NCBI GenBank assembly: GCA_910585545.1
Contig: CAJUFN010000004.1
Span: 101,939 to 165,938 of the forward strand
DNA from: an uncultured Lachnospiraceae bacterium
GTDB lineage: Bacteria; Bacillota; Clostridia; Lachnospirales; Lachnospiraceae
Length of the DNA stretch: 64,000 nt
Direction of reading: 5' to 3'
A program made the translations under genes and the position numbers. A model generated the notes under the pieces. The model searched no databases and was not told the origin of the DNA. It saw nothing but the letters and a program-made list of their open reading frames with translations. Of the stretch, positions 51,348 to 61,263 are shown in pieces. Each line of letters begins with the position of its first letter. Position 1 is the stretch's first letter.

Positions 51348-51495
51348 AAGAATGTGCTTCGCACATTCTTGCGCCTGCGGCGGTCGCATACGACAACTTC
51401 ATTGTACGACGCAGTGCGTATCCTCCCGGAGGGTTTTGTCTTATAGAAAAAGCTTTCACGCTTTAGCGTGACAAGGTGTTTCCTATAAGACAAAA
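51348..51495. other. Multi-hairpin intergenic element
   Basis: Between the CAP gene end and the second GH101 promoter there are several dense inverted repeats: AAGAATGTGC-TTC-GCACATTCTT (51348-51370); a CG-rich stretch 51371-51420 with partial self-complementarity; CCTCCCGGAGG (51422-51432); and long arms TTTTGTCTTATAG (51434-51446) with CTATAAGACAAAA (51483-51495) enclosing CACGCT-TT-AGCGTG (51457-51470). Its GC content differs from its surroundings. It looks like a small mobile or RNA-structured element. No coding frame was found in it. Confidence 0.6.
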
Positions 51496-51532
51496 AATAG
51501 ATGATATTCCCCTAAAGGAATATCATCTATTT
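51495..51532. terminator. Terminator of the CAP-domain gene
   Basis: A perfect 16-bp stem, AAATAGATGATATTCC (51495-51510) with GGAATATCATCTATTT (51517-51532), has A- and T-runs on both sides. It abuts the multi-hairpin element. Confidence 0.9.
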
Positions 51533-51548
51533 TTATTACGCTTACATC

Positions 51549-54125
51549 TTACCTTTGAATCTCTCTTTTTCTCTTGGCTGCATATCTACCGCTTCCAAGT
51601 ACAAGCATACTTCCTGCTAACATCAGCCAAATTACAAGAGCGTCATTATCACCAGTCTTTGGTGTACCGTTTGTCTTATTGCCTTGTGGCTTTGATGTAT
51701 TCCCAGGTTTTGTGGTTGTACCAGGTTTCTCAGGCACTACCGGTTCTTTTATCTTGGCAATAGCTTCTTTTTCAACCTCTCCACAAGTTTCACAAACTCT
51801 CTGACGTTCACCTTCCTGTGTCTTCGTTGCCTCTTTGGTCACTTTCCACTCACCATATGCATGTGCAGCTTTCGGAATCTTCTCCGTTCTTTCTTCATCA
51901 CATCTTGCACATGTGATAATCTTCTCGCCTTCTTCGCTGCAAGTTGCTTCCTTCGTAATCTCTTCGGATTCATCATGGCCAAGCGGCAATATCTGTACTG
52001 GCAGTTTCACATCGCAATTCGGATTTGTACAAGCAACTTCTTTTGTTCCTTCTTCGGTACAAGTCGCTTCTTCTATTACTGTTTCCTGTCCATTGAAGTC
52101 ATGTACATGTGTCTCAGATTCTTTCTGGATACTGCCCTTTTCTTCCTCATCACAACGATTACAGGTTCTTATCTTCTCGCCTTCTTCATCCCATGTAGCT
52201 TCTTTGACTACAGACCAATCAGACCACTCATGTCCAAGCATTGCTATAGTTTCTTCGCCAAGCTTCTCATTGCAACGTTCACAAATAATCTCTTTCTTGC
52301 CTTCTGCAGTACATTCCGGCTCCGTGATCACTTCTTTTGTCTTATGTCCTAATGCTGCTATCGCTTCTTGGCGTTCTGCTTTACATACGTTACAAGTATA
52401 GAGCTTAATTCCTTCTTCCGTACATCCGGCTTCTTTTGTCACCTTGCCTGCGTCCCAGGTATGTGGAATTTTATCTAATGTTTTCGTCTCTAACGTTTCG
52501 TTACATGCGTTACATTTACGTACTGCCAATCCTGTTTTGGTACAGCTTGGCTCTTCTTTCGTTGTCCATGTACCCTTGTCATGACCCTTTGCTTCTATTA
52601 CTCTTACCAGTTTCTCATCACAATTTCGTTCATCACATGAAATCTCTCTTGTGCCTGTTTCCGTACATGTTGCTTCTTTCGTTACTACGCCTTCACCTTT
52701 AAAGCTATGTTCATGACTGGTTGACAAGCTTGGCAATTCATTCTTCTCTTTTACATGACATACACTACAAGTTCTCTCCTCTTCGCCTTTCGCATCCCAT
52801 GTTGGCTGTATTGTAGTTCTCCAATCGCTCCATGTGTGCCCCTTCGCCGGAATCGTCTCTTTTTTCAGTTCTATACTGCAGCGACCGCAAGTAGTTACTT
52901 TTTCTCCTGCGTCTGTACATGTCGCATCTTTTTTCACCGTCGTCTTAGGCTCATGTCCAAGTGCTGCTATCTCCTGCGTCTCTTTTTCTCCGTTACATGT
53001 TACACAGCTGCGTTCTTTCATACCTTTGGAAGTACAGGTTGCCGCTGTTACTACCTGCCACTCTCCCATGTTATGAGGTACCTTGTCAAGTGTCTTAACA
53101 GAAACTACCACTCCGCAATCATTACATGTAACCGTCTCGCTGCCTTCTGTTGTACAATTAGGTTCTACTCTACTTGTCGTCTGACTTGCTGCCGGGTGCT
53201 TACATGCAAACCTTACTTCGATATCTTTATTCGCCGTCAGATTTCCAATGCGTGCTGTCAATCTATATGTACCACTTACGCCGTCTTTTTTCGGAACAAT
53301 CTCATTCTCATCTGTCACTGTAAATGGTGCATCCTTTGGTATCGTTAGATTTGTCTCATCCAAAGATGCAGTAAAGACTACACCAAGCAGACGCTCTCCA
53401 CGCCCCACTTGTTCAAAGATTCCTAAATCAAACATTGCAGATTGATATTCCGGATCATTCACATCCAGAATGCTTTTTGATTCTGCAAATCTCATACTCA
53501 GCTTTTTCGGTTCCTCCGCTTCTTGCTGCAGGAAATCTGTATCCAGCCAATATGCTGCCGGATATTCGCCTGTAATTCCTGTAGGATCTGCCGGCGTATT
53601 ATTTTGCTCGTCTAAATCTTCTGCAAAAAACTGAGCCCAGTATTTTACGCCTTCATATTCAAAACATCCAATCCCAACATATGCCCATTGAGGATTTAAG
53701 ATATTTTCTCTATGTCCCATGGTAGAAGCCATCCAGCCTGCCATAACTGCAGTGGCATCATCATATCCAAAAGCAATATTTTCACTTATGCCTCCATATA
53801 TGGTAAGACCTGCTTCTTCCCATACTGTATTCCAAGGTGTTCCATCCGGACGCACATGATCAAAATTAGCAAGCTGTTCTACTGCTCTTTGAACTGCAAG
53901 ACCTTCCAGTTCGTCTATCATTTTAACCGGCTGTATTCCTTGTTTTGCTCTTTCCTGATTCACTTTTACTAACACTTCTCTGGCTTCATCTTGGTGAATC
54001 TCCCCAACCGTGATCACATAAGCCAGTGAAGATGCTGTTGCTGCCTGTGCCTGTCCCGGTAAGAGCCCTAACAGTAAAACAACAGAAAGCAGCAATGACA
54101 CTAGTTTCTTTCCCTTCCCTCTCAT
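51549..54125 (-). CDS. CAP-domain surface protein with twelve Cys-pair modules
   Basis: The 858-residue wall-anchored protein has a signal peptide (1-28, ending GQAQA) and a CAP/SCP domain (about 40-170) with FDHVRPDGTPW, SENIAFGY and TMGHRENILNPQWAYVGIG. A bacterial Ig-like stretch (about 220-305) follows. Twelve modules of 35-50 residues (about 308-785) share the pattern ATCTEEG-x5-TCxxC-x7-10-(A)LGH; in modules 4, 9 and 12 the first Cys is replaced by Trp or Lys. Modules 5 and 10 have an extended C-x3-NCD second pair. A Pro/Thr linker, then GTPKTGD, a membrane helix and KRKREIQR give a sortase anchor. The modules could bind zinc or form disulfides. The role of CAP domains in bacteria is uncertain. 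Strong promoter and terminator. Confidence 0.88.
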   Translation of the reverse strand: MRGKGKKLVSLLLSVVLLLGLLPGQAQAATASSLAYVITVGEIHQDEAREVLVKVNQERAKQGIQPVKMIDELEGLAVQRAVEQLANFDHVRPDGTPWNTVWEEAGLTIYGGISENIAFGYDDATAVMAGWMASTMGHRENILNPQWAYVGIGCFEYEGVKYWAQFFAEDLDEQNNTPADPTGITGEYPAAYWLDTDFLQQEAEEPKKLSMRFAESKSILDVNDPEYQSAMFDLGIFEQVGRGERLLGVVFTASLDETNLTIPKDAPFTVTDENEIVPKKDGVSGTYRLTARIGNLTANKDIEVRFACKHPAASQTTSRVEPNCTTEGSETVTCNDCGVVVSVKTLDKVPHNMGEWQVVTAATCTSKGMKERSCVTCNGEKETQEIAALGHEPKTTVKKDATCTDAGEKVTTCGRCSIELKKETIPAKGHTWSDWRTTIQPTWDAKGEEERTCSVCHVKEKNELPSLSTSHEHSFKGEGVVTKEATCTETGTREISCDERNCDEKLVRVIEAKGHDKGTWTTKEEPSCTKTGLAVRKCNACNETLETKTLDKIPHTWDAGKVTKEAGCTEEGIKLYTCNVCKAERQEAIAALGHKTKEVITEPECTAEGKKEIICERCNEKLGEETIAMLGHEWSDWSVVKEATWDEEGEKIRTCNRCDEEEKGSIQKESETHVHDFNGQETVIEEATCTEEGTKEVACTNPNCDVKLPVQILPLGHDESEEITKEATCSEEGEKIITCARCDEERTEKIPKAAHAYGEWKVTKEATKTQEGERQRVCETCGEVEKEAIAKIKEPVVPEKPGTTTKPGNTSKPQGNKTNGTPKTGDNDALVIWLMLAGSMLVLGSGRYAAKRKREIQR

Positions 54126-54164
54126 AATCTTTCTCCTTCTTTGTAAGTAGTTTATAGTATTCTA

Positions 54165-54194
54165 AGTATACTCCTATATGGAAAGGTATGTCAA
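54165..54194 (-). promoter_or_regulatory. Promoter of the CAP-domain gene
   Basis: TTGACA (54189-54194) and TATACT (54165-54170) on the minus strand are 18 bp apart, about 40 bp before ATG 54125. Confidence 0.85.
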
Positions 54195-54255
54195 CAACAA
54201 GGGACAAATTGTCTTATAATATAAAAATCACCTAATAAATGCAAAATAATTAATA

Positions 54256-55112
54256 TCAAATACCTTGCCATATATCCTCCCCCAGCAATTCAAATATTGC
54301 TTTATCCATTGTTCTGATTTCTTTTATCCTTCCTAATGAAATATATCTATCTATGTTTTGTCGTGTAGTACTCATTATTCGGGCAATATCCGTTGACATT
54401 CCATGAGCCCGGAATTCATCCATACAAAACAATACCTCAGGATCTCTCTTTTTTGTATACTCCTCTATACTTTCAAAAAGAAGTTCATAATCTATATTTA
54501 ATATTTCTGTATTCCTATACCTGCCGCTAACCTTATTCCAACGTTCTTGTTCTATCAATCTACCTCTCTTTTCCAATATAAATTCATAAAACCGTCTATC
54601 TTCTTCTCTATAAACAATAGGCAGCATAATATCTGCAATAAGTTCAATTAGATGTGCGACCTGTGATTGTCTTGACTTTGCCCGCATATCTGATGAACAT
54701 AATACATTTAAATATTTATCATACTTAGAATTTGTATTAAAACATATCGTATTACTTTTTTTCCACTAATTGAAATAATTGCTTCTCTTGCCAAATAATA
54801 CGCTTCTCCATCGAATGCAGATGATGAGCATTCTTCTATATCATACTTTATCTCCCCATACCCTATCCCACATCTCAACTTTATAGGATAAATTAGAATC
54901 TGCAATTTCTGTATATACAAAAATGCTGATTGTAAATGAAAAAACAATCCTTGAAATTCATCTCCTGTACTAGATACCATATCCTTCTTTATTGTATAGC
55001 GATATATATTATTCAAATAATCCACACAGTTCATCAATACATTTTGTACATCATATCGTTCGTAATATTTTCGTGATTCTATTACATCAAACATTATAGC
55101 TGCATATTTCAT
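54256..55112 (-). pseudogene. SatD-family-like gene broken by a single-base frameshift
   Basis: Two minus-strand frames form one protein. The N-terminal frame (from ATG 55112) reads YAAIMFDVIESRKYYERYD, then KDMVSSTGDEFQGLFFHLQSA and LRCGIGYGEI, the nucleotide-cyclase-like core of SatD proteins. It leaves frame at an A7 run (54756-54762 on the plus strand as T7). Adding one A would join it directly to the second frame, which continues to 54256 and ends in an HTH-like segment (STDIARIMSTTRQNIDRYISLGRI). The joined product would be about 285 residues. It may be a true pseudogene, a phase-variable gene or a base-calling error. Family function is unknown. Confidence 0.7.
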
Positions 55113-55141
55113 ATTAATTTACCTCTCATCTTTCTCTATAA

Positions 55142-55171
55142 ATGATATCTCATTTTTTTCCATAAAGGCAA
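55142..55171 (-). promoter_or_regulatory. Promoter of the SatD-like gene
   Basis: TTGCCT (55166-55171) and TATCAT (55142-55147) on the minus strand are 18 bp apart. The -35 lies inside the first of three 29-bp-period repeats, which suggests control by a protein binding them. Confidence 0.6.
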
Positions 55172-55250
55172 CTCTATTTCATTGCATTTTCTAAACGCAA
55201 CTTTTTTTAATTGCTTTTTATAAACGCAACTTAATATGATTGCATATGAA
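55166..55250. repeat. Three 29-bp-period repeats upstream of the SatD-like gene
   Basis: GCAACT occurs at 55168, 55197 and 55226, and ATTGC at 55181, 55210 and 55239, so each unit has GCAACT-N7-ATTGC and the period is exactly 29 bp. GCAA and TTGC form an imperfect inverted repeat in each unit. The layout suggests an operator array on nearly the same DNA face every third turn. Confidence 0.75.
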
Positions 55251-55351
55251 TAATACAACTATATTACAATACTCTTCCTTCAATCCTACTCTTTGTCCAA
55301 TTTTACTTCCTACTCCACCAACACCCCTTCAAATTATTTTAGTACATAAAA

Positions 55352-55378
55352 AGACTCCCAAGGAAACCTTGGAAGTCT
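55352..55378 (-). terminator. Terminator of tuf (end of str operon)
   Basis: AGACTCCCAAGG (55352-55363) pairs with CCTTGGAAGTCT (55367-55378), with one mismatch, and is followed by TTTTTATG on the minus strand. Confidence 0.9.
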
Positions 55379-55401
55379 TAAATTTATTGAATAATATTTG
55401 A

Positions 55402-56589
55402 TTATTCGATGATTGTAGCAACACGGCCTGAACCTACTGTACGTCCACCCTCACGGATAGCGAATGTAAGACCCTGCTCCATAGCTACTGGATGAATAAG
55501 TTCGATTGTCATTTCGATGTTATCACCTGGCATACACATTTCTGTACCTGCTGGTAATTCACAAACACCTGTTACGTCTGTTGTTCTGAAGTAGAACTGT
55601 GGACGATAGTTGTTGAAGAATGGTGTATGACGACCACCTTCATCTTTTTTCAATACGTAAACCTGAGCTGTGAATTTTTTGTGACATTTAACACTGCCTG
55701 GTTTACAAAGAACCTGACCACGAACGATTTCGTCACGAGCTACACCACGAAGTAATGCACCGATGTTATCACCAGCCTGTGCTTCATCAAGAAGTTTACG
55801 GAACATCTCAACACCTGTTACAACTACTTTACGTGTTTCTTCTTTAACACCAACGATTTCAACTTCGTCAGATACATGAAGAACACCACGTTCTACTCTA
55901 CCTGTAGCAACTGTACCACGTCCTGTGATAGAGAATACGTCCTCTACTGGCATAAGGAATGGTTTATCTGTTTCACGCTGTGGATCCGGAATATGCTCAT
56001 CAACTGCTGCCATAAGTTCCATGATCTTGTCGCCCCACTCGCTCATTGGATCTTCAAGAGCTTTTAAAGCAGAACCTTTAACGATTGGACAATCTGTGAA
56101 TTCATATTCTTCTAACTGTTCAACGATTTCCATCTCTACTAATTCAAGTAATTCTTCATCGTCTACCATATCACATTTGTTCATGAATACTACGATGTAA
56201 GGTACACCTACCTGACGAGAAAGAAGGATGTGCTCTTTTGTCTGAGCCATAACACCATCTGTTGCAGCAACAACGAGGATAGCACCATCCATCTGAGCAG
56301 CACCAGTGATCATGTTTTTAACGTAGTCAGCATGACCTGGGCAGTCTACGTGAGCGTAGTGACGATTTTCTGTCTCGTACTCAACGTGTGCAGTAGAGAT
56401 TGTGATACCACGTTCTCTTTCTTCTGGAGCTTTGTCAATGTTTTCGAAATCTACAGCTGCGTTACCAGCAACTCTTTCAGAAAGAGTTTTTGTGATAGCT
56501 GCTGTCAAAGTTGTTTTACCATGGTCAACGTGACCGATAGTACCGATATTACAATGTGGTTTTGTTCTTTCAAATTTAGCTTTTGCCAT
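55402..56589 (-). CDS. tuf: Elongation factor Tu
   Basis: The 395-residue GTPase delivers aminoacyl-tRNA to the ribosome. The G1 loop [31 protein letters not shown] and the C-terminal [15 protein letters not shown] are all present. ATG 56589 has AAGGAGG upstream. It is last in the rpsL-rpsG-fusA-tuf order but has its own promoter at 56668-56696 after a hairpin following fusA. Its leader holds the short palindrome GTTCTGTTCAGAAC (56619-56632). Confidence 0.99.
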   Translation of the reverse strand: MAKAKFERTKPHCNIGTIGHVDHGKTTLTAAITKTLSERVAGNAAVDFENIDKAPEERERGITISTAHVEYETENRHYAHVDCPGHADYVKNMITGAAQMDGAILVVAATDGVMAQTKEHILLSRQVGVPYIVVFMNKCDMVDDEELLELVEMEIVEQLEEYEFTDCPIVKGSALKALEDPMSEWGDKIMELMAAVDEHIPDPQRETDKPFLMPVEDVFSITGRGTVATGRVERGVLHVSDEVEIVGVKEETRKVVVTGVEMFRKLLDEAQAGDNIGALLRGVARDEIVRGQVLCKPGSVKCHKKFTAQVYVLKKDEGGRHTPFFNNYRPQFYFRTTDVTGVCELPAGTEMCMPGDNIEMTIELIHPVAMEQGLTFAIREGGRTVGSGRVATIIE

Positions 56590-56667
56590 TTTGAATAATC
56601 CTCCTTAAAATATAATACGTTCTGTTCAGAACATTATTTGTTTCTGATATTTACTCGGCTAACTCTG

Positions 56668-56696
56668 ATTATATTTCAAATCTTTTTGTTTTTCAA
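56668..56696 (-). promoter_or_regulatory. Internal promoter of tuf
   Basis: TTGAAA (56691-56696) and TATAAT (56668-56673) on the minus strand are 17 bp apart. Confidence 0.85.
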
Positions 56697-56717
56697 GCCT
56701 TTTTCATAAATTTATTT

Positions 56718-56755
56718 GGTACAAACAGAAGCAGGATTGCCTCTGTCTGTGTACC
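56718..56755 (-). terminator. Hairpin between fusA and tuf
   Basis: GGTACA (56718) and TGTACC (56755) close a long stem with internal CAGA/TCTG pairing. The T-run on the minus strand is weak (AAATAAATTTATG), so partial termination or an mRNA processing site is likely. Confidence 0.6.
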
Positions 56756-56762
56756 TTTTTCA

Positions 56763-58880
56763 TTAATCATTTTTGCCTGATAATACTTTTTCCTGTACAG
56801 ACTTCGGTACCGGCTCGTATTTCTCAAAGAACATAGAGTAGTTACCACGTCCCTGTGTTCTGGAACGTAAGTCTGTAGAGTATCCGAACATTTCGGACAA
56901 TGGTACGAATCCACGAACGATCTTACCGCCGCCGAGATCATCCATACCTTCGATACGTCCACGACGAGAGTTGATATCTCCGATAACGTCACCCATGTAT
57001 TCTTCTGGCATTGTTACTTCTACTTTCATGATTGGTTCAAGAAGTACAGGAGCTGCTTTCTTCATAGCATCCTTGAATGCAAGGGAACCTGCAATGTGGA
57101 ATGCCATTTCAGATGAATCGACTTCATGGTAAGAACCATCATATACGTTAGCGTGTACACCAACAACCGGGAATCCTCCGAGGATACCGGATTTCATAGC
57201 TTCTTCGATACCTTCGCCTACTGCCGGAATGTATTCCTTCGGAATAGCACCACCAACAACGGTAGATTCGAATTTATAAAGCTCTTCACCGTTTGCATCC
57301 ATTGGTGAGAATTTAACCTTACAGTGTCCGTACTGTCCACGTCCACCGGACTGTTTTGCGTACTTGCTGTCAACTTCAACTTCTTTTGTGATTGCTTCTT
57401 TGTATGCTACCTGAGGAGCACCAACGTTAGCTTCTACTTTAAATTCACGAAGAAGACGGTCAACGATGATTTCAAGGTGAAGCTCACCCATACCTGCGAT
57501 GATTGTCTGGCCTGTTTCCTGATCTGTATGCGCACGGAATGTTGGATCTTCTTCTGCAAGTTTTGCTAAAGATTCACCAAGTTTACCCTGAGAAGCTTTT
57601 GTTTTAGGCTCGATTGCGAGCTCGATAACTGGCTCTGGGAATTCCATGGATTCAAGGATAACCGGATGCTGTTCGTCACAGATTGTATCACCTGTTGTTG
57701 TATATTTAAATCCGATAGCTGCTGCGATATCACCGGAGTATACTTTAGAAAGTTCCTCTCTCTTGTTCGCATGCATCTGAAGGATACGTCCTACACGTTC
57801 TTTTTTGCCTTTTGTTGCATTTAATACGTAGGAACCGGAATTGATTGTTCCTGAGTAAACTCTGAAATATGCAAGCTTTCCTACGAATGGGTCAGCCATA
57901 ATTTTAAATGCAAGTGCAGCAAACGGTTCTTCATCAGAAGAATGTCTTACTGTGTCATTTCCTTCCATATCTACACCTTTGATGGCTTCGATATCTAATG
58001 GAGATGGCATGAATTCGATAACTGCATCAAGAAGTTTCTGAACGCCTTTATTTCTGTAAGCAGTACCACAGCATACCGGAATTGCTTCACAGCTGCATGT
58101 AGCTTTTCTTAAAACTGCTTTTAATTCGTCCATAGATGGTTCTTCGCCTTCTAAATATGCCATCATCAAATCATCATCTAATTCACAGATTTTTTCTACT
58201 AATTCTGTGCGGTAAAGTTCTGCGTCATCTGCCATATCTGCCGGAATGTCTTCAATAGAGATGTCATCTCCTTTGTCATCATTGTAGATGTATGCTTTCA
58301 TTTCAAATAAGTCGATGATTCCCTTGAATTCATCTTCTTTTCCGATTGGAAGCTGAATGCAGATTGCATTTTTACCTAATCTTGTTTTGATCTGTTCTAC
58401 TGCTCCGTAGAAGTTTGCACCTAAAATGTCCATCTTGTTGATGAAAGCCATTCTTGGTACGTTGTATGTGTCTGCCTGACGCCATACGTTTTCTGACTGT
58501 GGCTCAACACCGCCCTTTGCACAGAAAACACCTACAGCACCGTCAAGTACACGAAGTGAACGTTCTACCTCTACTGTAAAGTCAACGTGTCCTGGAGTAT
58601 CAATGATATTGATACGATGCTCTAAAGCGCCTGCTTTTGGCTGGCATTTTTCCTGCAGTGTCCAGTGACATGTGGTAGCAGCAGATGTGATTGTAATACC
58701 ACGCTCCTGCTCCTGAGCCATCCAGTCCATCGTAGCAGTACCTTCATGTGTATCACCGATTTTGTGATTTACACCTGTATAGTAAAGAATACGTTCTGTT
58801 GTTGTAGTCTTACCGGCATCGATGTGAGCCATGATACCGATATTTCTGGTTCTATCTAATGGATATTCTCTTCCTGCCAA
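56763..58880 (-). CDS. fusA: Elongation factor G
   Basis: The 705-residue translocase GTPase has the G1 loop [18 protein letters not shown], the switch sequence [42 protein letters not shown] and [10 protein letters not shown]. Domain IV carries [12 protein letters not shown] and [26 protein letters not shown]. The start codon is TTG 58880, eight bases after AGGAGG. It starts 17 bp past the rpsG stop. The single copy here sits in the canonical str operon. Confidence 0.98.
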   Translation of the reverse strand: MAGREYPLDRTRNIGIMAHIDAGKTTTTERILYYTGVNHKIGDTHEGTATMDWMAQEQERGITITSAATTCHWTLQEKCQPKAGALEHRINIIDTPGHVDFTVEVERSLRVLDGAVGVFCAKGGVEPQSENVWRQADTYNVPRMAFINKMDILGANFYGAVEQIKTRLGKNAICIQLPIGKEDEFKGIIDLFEMKAYIYNDDKGDDISIEDIPADMADDAELYRTELVEKICELDDDLMMAYLEGEEPSMDELKAVLRKATCSCEAIPVCCGTAYRNKGVQKLLDAVIEFMPSPLDIEAIKGVDMEGNDTVRHSSDEEPFAALAFKIMADPFVGKLAYFRVYSGTINSGSYVLNATKGKKERVGRILQMHANKREELSKVYSGDIAAAIGFKYTTTGDTICDEQHPVILESMEFPEPVIELAIEPKTKASQGKLGESLAKLAEEDPTFRAHTDQETGQTIIAGMGELHLEIIVDRLLREFKVEANVGAPQVAYKEAITKEVEVDSKYAKQSGGRGQYGHCKVKFSPMDANGEELYKFESTVVGGAIPKEYIPAVGEGIEEAMKSGILGGFPVVGVHANVYDGSYHEVDSSEMAFHIAGSLAFKDAMKKAAPVLLEPIMKVEVTMPEEYMGDVIGDINSRRGRIEGMDDLGGGKIVRGFVPLSEMFGYSTDLRSRTQGRGNYSMFFEKYEPVPKSVQEKVLSGKND

Positions 58881-58896
58881 GGTTTTTTCCTCCTAA

Positions 58897-59472
<576 letters not shown>

Positions 59473-59565
59473 CTATATCGATTAAACCCGCAACCTACAG
59501 GATTTAGTTCTGTTTGTGATACGATTTTGTTATTTTGTGTCGTTCTTTAAAATGTTCTGCTAATC

Positions 59566-59988
59566 TTACTTCTTAGCGTCTTTCGGTCTCTTAGCGCCGT
59601 ATTTAGAACGAGCCTGTCTTCTCTTAGCAACACCTGCTGTATCAAGTGTACCACGAACGATGTGATATCTTGTACCTGGTAAGTCTTTAACACGGCCTCC
59701 ACGGATAAGCACAACGCTATGTTCCTGAAGGTTATGTCCTTCTCCTGGGATGTAGCTTGTTACTTCAATACCGTTAGAAAGACGAACTCTGGCGATCTTT
59801 CTAAGAGCTGAGTTAGGTTTCTTAGGAGTTGCAGTCTTAACTGCTGTACAAACACCTCTTTTCTGTGGTGCAGAAACATCAGTCGTTTTCTTTCTTAAGG
59901 AGTTATATCCTTTCTGAAGAGCCGGAGCTGTTGATTTCTTTACAGATGTCTGACGTCCTTTTCTTACTAACTGGTTAAATGTTGGCAT
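59566..59988 (-). CDS. rpsL: 30S ribosomal protein S12
   Basis: The 140-residue decoding-centre protein starts [13 protein letters not shown] at ATG 59988 with CAGGAGGTG upstream. [18 protein letters not shown] carries the lysine (TPKKPNS) where streptomycin-resistance changes occur; the wild-type Lys is present. [31 protein letters not shown] follows. It is the first gene of the operon, behind a consensus promoter. The following gap of about 200 bp to rpsG holds no gene. Confidence 0.98.
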   Translation of the reverse strand: MPTFNQLVRKGRQTSVKKSTAPALQKGYNSLRKKTTDVSAPQKRGVCTAVKTATPKKPNSALRKIARVRLSNGIEVTSYIPGEGHNLQEHSVVLIRGGRVKDLPGTRYHIVRGTLDTAGVAKRRQARSKYGAKRPKDAKK

Positions 59989-60076
59989 TCCTTTCACCTC
60001 CTGAATATTTGGTTGCAAGTTGTATTTCTTACTTCGGCACACAAAAAGAAATGCATCTTTTTATGCACGCTTGATT

Positions 60077-60105
60077 ATTGTAGTATGAAATATTTTTCAT
60101 GTCAA
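60077..60105 (-). promoter_or_regulatory. Promoter of the str operon
   Basis: A full-consensus TTGACA (60100-60105) and TACAAT (60077-60082) on the minus strand are 17 bp apart, about 90 bp before the rpsL ATG. Confidence 0.92.
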
Positions 60106-60144
60106 GGGAAAACACTAAAATTAGTGTAAAATCAGCAGAAAATC

Positions 60145-60178
60145 AGCGGCACTTCTATCCTTCTGGTGAAGTGCTGCT
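60145..60178 (-). terminator. Terminator of the AEC transporter gene
   Basis: AGCGGCACTTC (60145-60155) pairs with GAAGTGCTGCT (60168-60178), one mismatch, 12-nt loop. On the minus strand GATTTTCTGCTGATTTT follows. It shields the str operon promoter. Confidence 0.75.
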
Positions 60179-60207
60179 AAAATTCCTCTGTTTTTCTGCT
60201 TGATATT

Positions 60208-61122
60208 TTATGAACCAAGCAGAAGACACCAGAGTGGAAGGGTGATAAGAGATAAGATAGTTGTCAAGAAAATCATTGCCGTTGCATATTTTTCGTCAGC
60301 TCCATATTTTGCGGACATAAGCACCGCTGTCACAGGTGTTGGCATTCCTGCCAAAATAACTGTAATTCCCCGCAGCATTGGCTCAACCGCAAACGGCGCA
60401 GTGATTGCAAATAAAATCGCTGGAATAATAATAAGTCGAACACTTGTGTAGAACATAAGCTGTTTATCAATCAGCCCCCGCGGATTCATTTCCGCAAGCA
60501 TCATTCCTATCAACATCATAGAGAGCGGAGTGTTGCAGTTGCTAAGTCCCGCAATCGTTTTCTCCAAGAATACGGGACATCCTATACCTGAAATCATATA
60601 GATGAGCCCCAAATAAATCGCAACAAGACACGGATGCGTAGCAACTTTTTTGATTACATTTACCGGCTTTTCATTTTTTATAAAACAAGAAATACCTACG
60701 GTCCACATGACGATACGAAATGGCAGCATAAACATGGATGCATAAAAAAGCCCATTACTTCCATATATCCCTTCAATCACCGGATTTCCTAAAAAACCAC
60801 CGTTGGATACAATAGTCCCATAACGCAGCGGCTGTCTCCTGCTTAGCGTTTCTTTTCTATATAAAAGAAAACTTAACAAAACCGCAACAAGACTATACAA
60901 AAGCGATAACCCGATAATCAATGCACATGCCCTCAGCATCCCCCATTCAAAACTCATCATAAATGCATGAAAAATATTAAACGGCAACGTTATGTACATA
61001 CACAAATCCACCAGATTTTTACGCCCTTCTGTTTTTACAATCCCCTTTTTTCTCACCAAAAAGCCAATGATAACCAGCATAAACATCATCAACTGCATAT
61101 TAATCATATTTTGAAAAACCAT
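60208..61122 (-). CDS. AEC (auxin efflux carrier)-family transporter
   Basis: The 304-residue membrane protein has about ten transmembrane helices. It begins MQLMMFMLVIIGFLVRKKGIV and has the inverted-repeat design of the AEC/BART superfamily, with GFLGNPVIEGIYG in the first half and MLIGMMLAEMNPRG and LAGMPTPVTAVLMSAKYGADEKYA in the second. Bacterial members export or import malate, malonate and other dicarboxylates; the substrate here is not evident. AGGAAG precedes ATG 61122. It is monocistronic. Confidence 0.88.
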   Translation of the reverse strand: MVFQNMINMQLMMFMLVIIGFLVRKKGIVKTEGRKNLVDLCMYITLPFNIFHAFMMSFEWGMLRACALIIGLSLLYSLVAVLLSFLLYRKETLSRRQPLRYGTIVSNGGFLGNPVIEGIYGSNGLFYASMFMLPFRIVMWTVGISCFIKNEKPVNVIKKVATHPCLVAIYLGLIYMISGIGCPVFLEKTIAGLSNCNTPLSMMLIGMMLAEMNPRGLIDKQLMFYTSVRLIIIPAILFAITAPFAVEPMLRGITVILAGMPTPVTAVLMSAKYGADEKYATAMIFLTTILSLITLPLWCLLLGS

Positions 61123-61223
61123 TTTGCATCTTCCTAATACTTTGATATTAATTAAAACTTACCCTTAGTATTTTAGTACAAGCTATTTTTATTGTAAAGT
61201 CCAACTAGTACACTTCGCATTTA

Positions 61224-61263
61224 CTTACCGTCAGAGGGTTTTTAAAAACCCTCTGACGGTAAG
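61224..61263. repeat. Perfect 40-bp palindrome at the 3' end of the transposase gene (REP-like)
   Basis: Positions 61224-61243 (CTTACCGTCAGAGGGTTTTT) are fully complementary to 61244-61263. It overlaps the last codons and stop of the transposase gene. It shares the CGTCAGAGG-TTTTTAAAAA-CCCTCTGACG core with the palindrome at 62108-62149. Confidence 0.92.

Noticed and set aside
51348..51495. Multi-hairpin region as an insertion sequence with transposase
   Set aside because: Too short and without any coding frame; at most a miniature element or structured leader.
55166..55250. 29-bp-period repeats as a small CRISPR array
   Set aside because: Conserved parts are only 5-6 bp blocks, there are no full-length identical repeats or distinct spacers, no cas genes lie nearby, and the units overlap a promoter.
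56763..58880. fusA as a tetracycline-resistance TetM/TetO-type protein
   Set aside because: It lies in the canonical rpsL-rpsG-fusA-tuf order with standard EF-G switch and domain IV motifs.
60208..61122. AEC transporter as an auxin-specific exporter
   Set aside because: The family name is historical; bacterial members move organic acids, and nothing in the sequence points to auxin.
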